From Promethearchaeota archaeon (GTDB lineage Archaea > Asgardarchaeota > Lokiarchaeia > Sigynarchaeales > SOKP01): a DNA stretch of 9,396 nt. The notes beneath the pieces were generated by a model. It was given only the letters and a program-made list of their open reading frames with translations. It was not told the origin of the DNA and made no database searches. Shown in pieces: positions 1 through 5,322 of this stretch (the first letter of the stretch is position 1; each line of letters starts with the position of its first letter). The translations under genes and the position numbers were made by a program. The stretch spans positions 1 to 9,396 of the forward strand of contig JAHLWJ010000166.1 in assembly GCA_019057975.1 (NCBI GenBank), in the 5' to 3' direction.

Positions 1-1029
1 ATTGAATTTCGATCCTTTTAAAATTGAATTCATCGTATTTTTTTCAAGGGTCATTTTCTCAAATTTGCATTCTTCATATAAAAAGAAAATATTTTCTAAT
101 AACCCATTTAAGCCCCCATTTAATATATTGTTAAATATTTTAATTTTATCATATTTTTTTTCAATGGATGCTATAATTTGAAGATCTTTTTGTGAGAAAC
201 TGCTAAAAAGTATTCTTGCACAATTTTTAAACCAAACATCTTTATCGGTTGTTTTCAAAAAAAGATATTGATTAATTTCATTTAAAATCGTTTTTTTTAA
301 GCATAAAAATTTATACCTCATATCTTCAATAAAACCAAGTTCTTTATAAGATAATATTTTCGATAATGACACCGTTTTACATTTGTATTTTTTAAATTGA
401 TTGGTTTTATTTGAAAAATATTTTTTTACAAAATAATAAGGGTCACTACTTGGATTTTTTAATTTATTAAAATTTTTAATGTAAACCGGTATTTCTATTG
501 GATAGTTCGGGGCTAATTTATAAAAAAGCCAGGCACTGTCAGTAAAATTGTAATCAGGCCAGCCCGTTTCTATTAAAGATTCACTATTATCTTCAATAAA
601 CAAAGCAAAATTTTTATATAAGCAAGATAATTCTTTTATTGTAAAATATGGAATAATCCCGTTGTCTTTTTGATAAATTAGGTGTTTATCAGCATAAAAT
701 CTGTTAACATCGCCTAAATATTTTTCTTCAAAAAGACCTAATGCGCTTAAAGGTGAGAGATATTTTAGTGATTCTTCAAAATTTGGAGAGAAAAATATAT
801 TTGAATCGGCTCCAAAAGTATCGTTGGCAGATAAAATATAATTTTTATCTAAATATCTTTTTCTTTTGGGAGTGATTAATGTTTTTTTTAAGATAAAGCA
901 AATTTTATTGACAAAATATGCTTTATCGTTTTTTTCTTCATTTAATGCAAAATCTGGATTACTAGAATAATATTTTTCGTAAATATTATTAGCTTTCCCT
1001 TTAATTATTCCTTCAATATCTTTTTTCAA
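1..1029 (-). CDS. Hypothetical protein, 3' end beyond left edge
   Basis: The minus strand is open for 343 codons, from a TTG at 1029 to the window edge, with no stop; the C-terminus lies outside. The frame is closed upstream by a TAA at 1077-1075. No ATG occurs in frame until residue 237, but an AGGGA about 7 bases before the TTG supports it as the start, and a good promoter lies just upstream. I do not recognise the family. The visible part is rich in Lys, Asn, Phe and Tyr, has no signal peptide or clear membrane segment, and shows no Walker motif, zinc motif or nuclease signature. An aromatic patch with Trp157 and Trp167 (around ETGWPDYNF) is the most distinctive stretch. The sequence looks soluble and mixed alpha/beta. 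It is transcribed away from the restriction genes, and its presence in the island suggests, but does not show, a defence or accessory role. Confidence 0.8.
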   Translation of the reverse strand, partial: MKKDIEGIIKGKANNIYEKYYSSNPDFALNEEKNDKAYFVNKICFILKKTLITPKRKRYLDKNYILSANDTFGADSNIFFSPNFEESLKYLSPLSALGLFEEKYLGDVNRFYADKHLIYQKDNGIIPYFTIKELSCLYKNFALFIEDNSESLIETGWPDYNFTDSAWLFYKLAPNYPIEIPVYIKNFNKLKNPSSDPYYFVKKYFSNKTNQFKKYKCKTVSLSKILSYKELGFIEDMRYKFLCLKKTILNEINQYLFLKTTDKDVWFKNCARILFSSFSQKDLQIIASIEKKYDKIKIFNNILNGGLNGLLENIFFLYEECKFEKMTLEKNTMNSILKGSKFN

Positions 1030-1063
1030 ATTAAATCCCTGATTAAATTTACAAACATTAAAT

Positions 1064-1091
1064 ATTATAAACCATTAGGGTTGAAATTCAA
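1064..1091 (-). promoter_or_regulatory. Sigma70-like promoter of the leftward gene
   Basis: Read on the minus strand, TTGAAT (1091-1086) and a perfect TATAAT (1069-1064) are separated by 16 bases. Transcription would begin near 1057, giving a leader of about 28 bases that contains the AGGGA site before the TTG at 1029. The palindrome set begins about 50 bases upstream of the -35 element, where an activator or repressor could bind. Confidence 0.6.
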
Positions 1092-1136
1092 AATAAATAA
1101 GTTAATTGCTTTATTATCTCAATACTAATCCGATCC

Positions 1137-1264
1137 CTAATATTCCCTGATTTATCAGAACATTTTTCGCGATATTCCGCGATTTATCGCAACCTGTTTT
1201 TTGCTATTTTCTGTTATTTCTAGCAACCTGCAACCGTATTTACCGATTTATCGGTAAATACCAA
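1137..1264. repeat. Phased palindromes with core GATTTATC
   Basis: Three perfect dyads share the core GATTTATC: CTGATTTATCAG (1147-1158), GCGATTTATCGC (1179-1190), and a long one with 12-base arms around TT (1236-1261, inner part CCGATTTATCGG). The cores start at 1149, 1181 and 1245, which are steps of exactly 32 and 64 bases. The flanks of the first two also match (TATTCC before, AAC after). The dinucleotides on either side of the core differ between copies but remain complementary within each copy: CT/AG, GC/GC, CC/GG. At the skipped 32-base position (1213) sits a degenerate GTTATTTC inside a TTGCTA...TAGCAA inverted repeat (1201-1226). The steps are about three DNA turns each, so the dyads would face the same side. 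Operators for a dimeric regulator are the simplest reading; a structured RNA or a decayed tandem repeat is also possible. Confidence 0.75.
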
Positions 1265-1376
1265 GAACTACATACTGGAAAGTGTGAAATATATTTAAAA
1301 AAAAGAAGGATTTTATAAGCCTTTTGTCGTATTATAGTGATGCAGTAGAAAAATTAGAAAAGATTAGTTTTTTTAC

Positions 1377-1405
1377 TTCCTAGTTGCAATTTAACAAGGT
1401 ATAAT
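1377..1405 (+). promoter_or_regulatory. Possible promoter of the restriction-modification genes
   Basis: A perfect TATAAT stands at 1400-1405. The best-spaced -35 (TTCCTA, 1377-1382) is poor, so if real the promoter is probably weak or activator-dependent. It would give a leader of about 85 bases before the ATG at 1499. Confidence 0.4.
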
Positions 1406-1498
1406 ATAAATTATTGAAGCGTGGCAAAAAACCGTCCCCTGACATTGCTGATAGTTATAGTTTAGGAATAACAATTGATTTTTAATGAGGAAATAATT

Positions 1499-3499
1499 AT
1501 GAAAAACAACATTACAGTACAAAATATTATCGTACCGGAAGGAAAAATTGTTGATTTTATTGACGGATCTTTTCGCAATGATACGCCAGAAGAATATGTT
1601 CGGCAGCAAATTGAAAAAAGTATAGTCAAAGAATATATTTATCCAAAAAATCTTTGTATGGTAGAGTATACCATAAAAATCGGTTCTAGCAGAAAACGAG
1701 CTGACATTGTTATTTTTGAAAGTGAAGAAAGACAAAAACAAGAAGATGTAAAGATTATTGTTGAATGCAAACAAGAAAAAATTTCTCCCAATAACAAAAA
1801 AGAAGGTCTAGAGCAACTCAAAACTTATATGGCGTCTTGTGTTAATTGCGAGTTTGGCTTGTGGACTAATGGGAAAGACAGATTTGTTTTCAGGAAGATC
1901 ACCAAGGCTGAAAAAGTAGCTTTTGATGAAATTATTGATTTTCCAAAGCTTGGACAGTCTTTAGCTGAAGCTGAAAAACCAGATATAAAGGACCTGCGTG
2001 AAGCTACTGGAGATAATCTCAAATTTACATTTCGAAGATGTCATGATTACATTGCGGGAAATCAAGGACTACAAAAGACGGAAGCTTTTTGGGAACTTTT
2101 AAAACTTATCTTCTGTAAAATTTTTGATGAACATTCCGGAAAAATTGATTTTTATGTTACAAGCGAAGAAAGAAAATCGCTTAATGGGCAACTGAAATTA
2201 AAAAAACGAATTGATTCAATCTTTGAGCAAGTCCTGCAGGTACCGGAGTATCAAGGTATTTTTAAATCAAATGAAAAAATAGAACTTGAACCTCGCGTTA
2301 CTGCCTTTATAGTTGCTCAATTGCAGAACTATTCTCTTCTTGAATCTCCTATTGACGTAAAAGGTGCGGCTTATGAAGAAATTGTTGGTGCTAATTTGCG
2401 TGGTGATCGTGGAGAATTTTTTACACCAAGAAATATCTGTAATTTGACGTTGAAGATGATAAATCCCAAAGTTCATGAAAAAATTTTGGATCCTGCTTGC
2501 GGTACTGGTGGATTTTTAATCATCGCCATGAATCATGTACTTACTCAAATAAAAGAGAGTGTAAAGAAAAGGTGGCGTGATCCACTCAATCCAACCGACA
2601 ACGAGAGAATGATGTTATTTGAAGAAATTAAAAGATACACTGAAAACAACATTTTTGGTTTTGATTTAAATCCAAATCTTGTAAAAGCAACAAAAATGAA
2701 TATGGTTATGAATAATGATGGTTCTGGTACTATTTTCCAAGCTAACTCATTGGAACATCCTCACAAGTGGCGTGATGAATTGATAACAAAATTAAAAATA
2801 AATGGTGGTATAGATATTGCAAAATTTGATGTTGTAATAACAAATCCGCCATTTGGAACCAAAATTCCTATTGATGATCCAGCAATTTTAGAGCAATTTG
2901 AGATTGCTTATATTTGGGAAAAACAAGATGACGGCACTTTCGTAAAATCGGATCGTCTCCAAAAGTCTGTCCCGCCAGAAATTTTATTCATCGAAAGATG
3001 TTTGCAACTTCTGAAAGAAGATAGCCGCATGGCAATTGTTCTGCCGGACGCTATTTTAGGAGCACCTGGACTGCAATATGTTCGTTTTTGGCTTTTGCAG
3101 AATACTCAAGTTTTATCAAGTATTGATTTAGACAAAGACACTTTCCAGCCAAAAAATGGGACGCAAACTTCGGTTCTCTTTTTACGCAAAAAAACAAATG
3201 AGGAAAAACAAACAGAAATATTGTCAAAAAAAATGCGCAGATATCCAGTATTTATGGCAATGGCGGAAAAAATTGGACACGACAAACGAGGTAATACTAT
3301 TTACAAGCGGGACGAAGAAGGTAATGAAATTATTATTAAGCGCAAAGAAAAAGTAAAAGATGAAGAAAGTGGCAAAATAATCGAAAGAGAAATTGATGTA
3401 CAGGAAAAAATTGTATATGATGAAACGCCAGACATTGCAAAGTTATTTGTAGAATGGAAAAATGATAAAAAATACAATTTTCCAGAATTCGATTTTTGA
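1499..3499 (+). CDS. hsdM: Fused nuclease-N6-adenine DNA methyltransferase (restriction-modification subunit)
   Basis: This 666-residue protein would methylate adenine N6 in a target site chosen by the specificity subunit and probably also cut DNA. Residues about 25-135 form an HsdR-N-type PD-(D/E)XK nuclease domain: Asp69 in RADIVIF, Glu89-Cys-Lys91 in VECK, and a QxxxY motif at Gln106-Tyr110. A helical linker follows. The class gamma N6-methyltransferase domain covers about 280-565, with GEFFTPRNIC (305-314), the AdoMet-binding DPACGTGGF (331-339) and the catalytic NPPF (449-452). The charged tail (about 570-645) is typical of M subunits. The ATG at 1499 is preferred because AGGA lies 7 bases before it; a TTG at 1475 would place that site inside the gene. 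The stop overlaps the start of the specificity gene. Known BcgI-like type IIB enzymes join nuclease and methylase in one chain in this way, and no separate HsdR is seen here. Cleavage activity is inferred from conserved residues. Confidence 0.93.
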   Translation: MKNNITVQNIIVPEGKIVDFIDGSFRNDTPEEYVRQQIEKSIVKEYIYPKNLCMVEYTIKIGSSRKRADIVIFESEERQKQEDVKIIVECKQEKISPNNKKEGLEQLKTYMASCVNCEFGLWTNGKDRFVFRKITKAEKVAFDEIIDFPKLGQSLAEAEKPDIKDLREATGDNLKFTFRRCHDYIAGNQGLQKTEAFWELLKLIFCKIFDEHSGKIDFYVTSEERKSLNGQLKLKKRIDSIFEQVLQVPEYQGIFKSNEKIELEPRVTAFIVAQLQNYSLLESPIDVKGAAYEEIVGANLRGDRGEFFTPRNICNLTLKMINPKVHEKILDPACGTGGFLIIAMNHVLTQIKESVKKRWRDPLNPTDNERMMLFEEIKRYTENNIFGFDLNPNLVKATKMNMVMNNDGSGTIFQANSLEHPHKWRDELITKLKINGGIDIAKFDVVITNPPFGTKIPIDDPAILEQFEIAYIWEKQDDGTFVKSDRLQKSVPPEILFIERCLQLLKEDSRMAIVLPDAILGAPGLQYVRFWLLQNTQVLSSIDLDKDTFQPKNGTQTSVLFLRKKTNEEKQTEILSKKMRRYPVFMAMAEKIGHDKRGNTIYKRDEEGNEIIIKRKEKVKDEESGKIIEREIDVQEKIVYDETPDIAKLFVEWKNDKKYNFPEFDF

Positions 3500-4929
3500 G
3501 CAATATGATTACTCAATTAGCAAAAAAATATTCTAATATTACATGGACAGAGGTTGATAACCTATTATTATCAAAAGGTGATCTTCGATTAGATGCAAGC
3601 TTTTATCATATTGATGGATTGAGGGCAAAAGAAATAATAAACAATTTAAAGGTGCCGAAAAAAACAATAACGGGCACCAATGGAATAGCTTTAGCCTATC
3701 ATCGTCCAAGATTTAAAAGGATTTTTTTAGAGAAATCTGATTTTCCAATCTATCAGCCAGGCCAAATTTCTGAGGTACATCCTCAGCCCGTAGCTTATAT
3801 TTCTAAAAAAACCCCGACAGATATTGAAGCTCTGCGCGTAAAAACCGGTCAGATATTACTGACATGTTCTGGAACAACGGGAAAAATAACAATTGTGGGA
3901 AGAACGTTAGGTAACAATATTTTTAGCCACGATTTAATTAGAATAACTACATATGACACTGAGTATACCGGTTATTTATATGCATATTTAAAATCTGACC
4001 TTGGAAATACAATTTTACTTACAAATAATTACGGTGCGGTTGTTAGCCATATTGAGCCAAAACATCTTGAAAGCATATATATTCCTATATTAGACAAACG
4101 TAGCATTCAAAAAATTCATAAAGATATTATTCAGGCTTTTTCATTGCGAGATCAGGCAAATAACTTAATTGATGAATCACAAGAATTATTTTTTAAGCTT
4201 CTAGATTTACCAAAAATCTCTGAAGAAGATGTTCAATGTTTAGGAGATGAAAAAGTAAAAGCATGGGAAATAAATGAATTTGGATTTGAAAAAAGATTCG
4301 ATGGTAGTTTTTATTATCCTCTAGCAGATTTAGCGATTGAGGAACTTAAAGAATCTAAATATCCAATTTCAACATTGGCGGATAGAGAGTTAATTGAAAA
4401 AGTCTTTATCCCAGGGAGATTTAAAAGAATTTATGTGAACAAAAAATTTGGTATTCCTTTTCTCTCTGGTAAAAATATTACTCAAATGCAACCGGGGGAT
4501 TTGAAATATTTAGCACGTTCAAAGACCAAAAATTTGGACAATTACATTATCAAAAAAGACTGGATACTTATTACGTGTTCGGGGACCATAGGTCGTACAG
4601 CTCTTGTAACTTCTGAATGGAATGGTCGGACTGCCACACAGCATATTTTGAGAGTTGTGCCAAAAAATATTAATACAGGATATTTGTATGTGTTTTTATC
4701 AAGTGATTACGGACAAGTTCAGATAAAAAGATTTATCCACGGCTCGGTTGTTGATGAAATTACTGATAGACAAATTAGCCAAGTTGTTATTTCAATTCCT
4801 GATTCAGATATTCAAAAACAAATTGGAGAAAAAGCGCAAAAAGCTTTTGAATTGCGCGACAAATCAAATGAGATTGAAGAAAAATCAATTGAGTTTTTGG
4901 AAGAAAAAATCAATGAGTCCACAAATTAA
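3496..4929 (+). CDS. hsdS: Specificity (S) subunit with two target recognition domains
   Basis: This 477-residue protein is expected to bind the split recognition site and position the methylase-nuclease subunit on it. It consists of two tandem half-repeats, about 29-240 and 263-477. Each begins with a DxSFY-type segment (DASFYHI, DGSFYYP) and carries an RFKRI box (72-76, 308-312) and a TCSGT box (123-127, 360-364) at nearly the same spacing. Each ends in a helix with AF.LRD (AFSLRDQ at 214-220, AFELRDK at 450-456), the conserved dimer-arm helices of S subunits. The TTG start at 3496 overlaps the TGA of the preceding gene as TTGA, and no clear ribosome binding site is seen, so translation is probably coupled. 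An ATG at 3505 (residue 4) is the alternative start. Two full recognition domains imply a bipartite, asymmetric target. It is the second gene of the operon and is followed by a 393-base gap. Confidence 0.93.
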   Translation: MSNMITQLAKKYSNITWTEVDNLLLSKGDLRLDASFYHIDGLRAKEIINNLKVPKKTITGTNGIALAYHRPRFKRIFLEKSDFPIYQPGQISEVHPQPVAYISKKTPTDIEALRVKTGQILLTCSGTTGKITIVGRTLGNNIFSHDLIRITTYDTEYTGYLYAYLKSDLGNTILLTNNYGAVVSHIEPKHLESIYIPILDKRSIQKIHKDIIQAFSLRDQANNLIDESQELFFKLLDLPKISEEDVQCLGDEKVKAWEINEFGFEKRFDGSFYYPLADLAIEELKESKYPISTLADRELIEKVFIPGRFKRIYVNKKFGIPFLSGKNITQMQPGDLKYLARSKTKNLDNYIIKKDWILITCSGTIGRTALVTSEWNGRTATQHILRVVPKNINTGYLYVFLSSDYGQVQIKRFIHGSVVDEITDRQISQVVISIPDSDIQKQIGEKAQKAFELRDKSNEIEEKSIEFLEEKINESTN

Positions 4930-5322
4930 TTTTTTATTAAGATCATGAGAATCACTGAAATCACAATTAATCCCAGGAATCCTTCATGGGAGCTACTTGA
5001 ACATAAGAGTTCGAAAACTACAGATAAGACAAGAGGAAGTTTCGTTTGACATAATAAGTCAAATTTCCTGCAATAAGCAGATTGGATATCGGAGAAGCAT
5101 GATAGAAAGAGTTGTGAAAACATGACAAACTAAATGTCTCCTTGTCTGATGAGTTCTTTAAGTAATTTTAATATGAACAATTAAAAAAGTAATTATAATG
5201 CTCAAATGTGAGTATTATCAATCTTTTTATTTACAATGAAAAAATGTTTTTAGTTTCATTATCGAAATCTTATTCTGGAATGTTTTTTATCTTTTAATAA
5301 ATTCCTAGAAAGGATTTTTATT
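4930..5322. other. Gap between specificity gene and RloC-like ATPase gene
   Basis: No convincing gene lies here. The first part (about 4940-5150) is less AT-rich than its surroundings and contains two small open frames with poor start signals. One is a 34-codon frame at 4945-5049 (begins MRITEITINP, no ribosome binding site). The other is a 42-codon frame from a TTG at 4997 to 5125 in a neighbouring frame (LNIRVRKLQIRQ). Together they look like the eroded remains of a gene, but that is a guess. The rest is very AT-rich, with a weak A/T hairpin at 5236-5259. I could not identify a strong promoter or terminator, although the next gene has its own ribosome binding site. Confidence 0.5.

Larger units (their letters stand above)
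1030..1498. other. Divergent intergenic region
   Basis: This 469-base gap separates the leftward unknown gene from the rightward restriction genes. It contains the leftward promoter, the palindrome set at 1137-1264, and a -10-like TATAAT at 1400-1405. Between 1265 and 1370 the sequence is A-rich. It has one weak possible hairpin (AAGG at about 1307 pairing with CCTT at about 1320) and no credible open reading frame. No tRNA or recognisable riboswitch is visible. Confidence 0.7.

Noticed and set aside
1137..1264. CRISPR array
   Set aside because: The shared unit is only a palindromic core at 32-base steps with no constant repeat and no spacers of regular length, and no cas genes are seen.
1475..1498. 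Upstream TTG start for the methylase gene, adding eight residues
   Set aside because: The added codons contain the GAGGA ribosome binding site of the ATG at 1499, so the extension is almost certainly untranslated.
1391..1774. 127-residue minus-strand frame opposite the methylase start
   Set aside because: It is a Phe/Asn/Ile-rich shadow of the well-supported methylase gene and its promoter region.
5046..5074. Perfect TTGACA at 5046-5051 as a promoter for the ATPase gene
   Set aside because: No acceptable -10 box lies 16-18 bases downstream (TGCAAT at best), and it would give a leader of more than 200 bases.
4926..5123. 65-residue minus-strand frame with a hydrophobic C-terminus
   Set aside because: It has no ribosome binding site, overlaps the specificity gene's end, and its hydrophobicity follows from AT-rich complement sequence.
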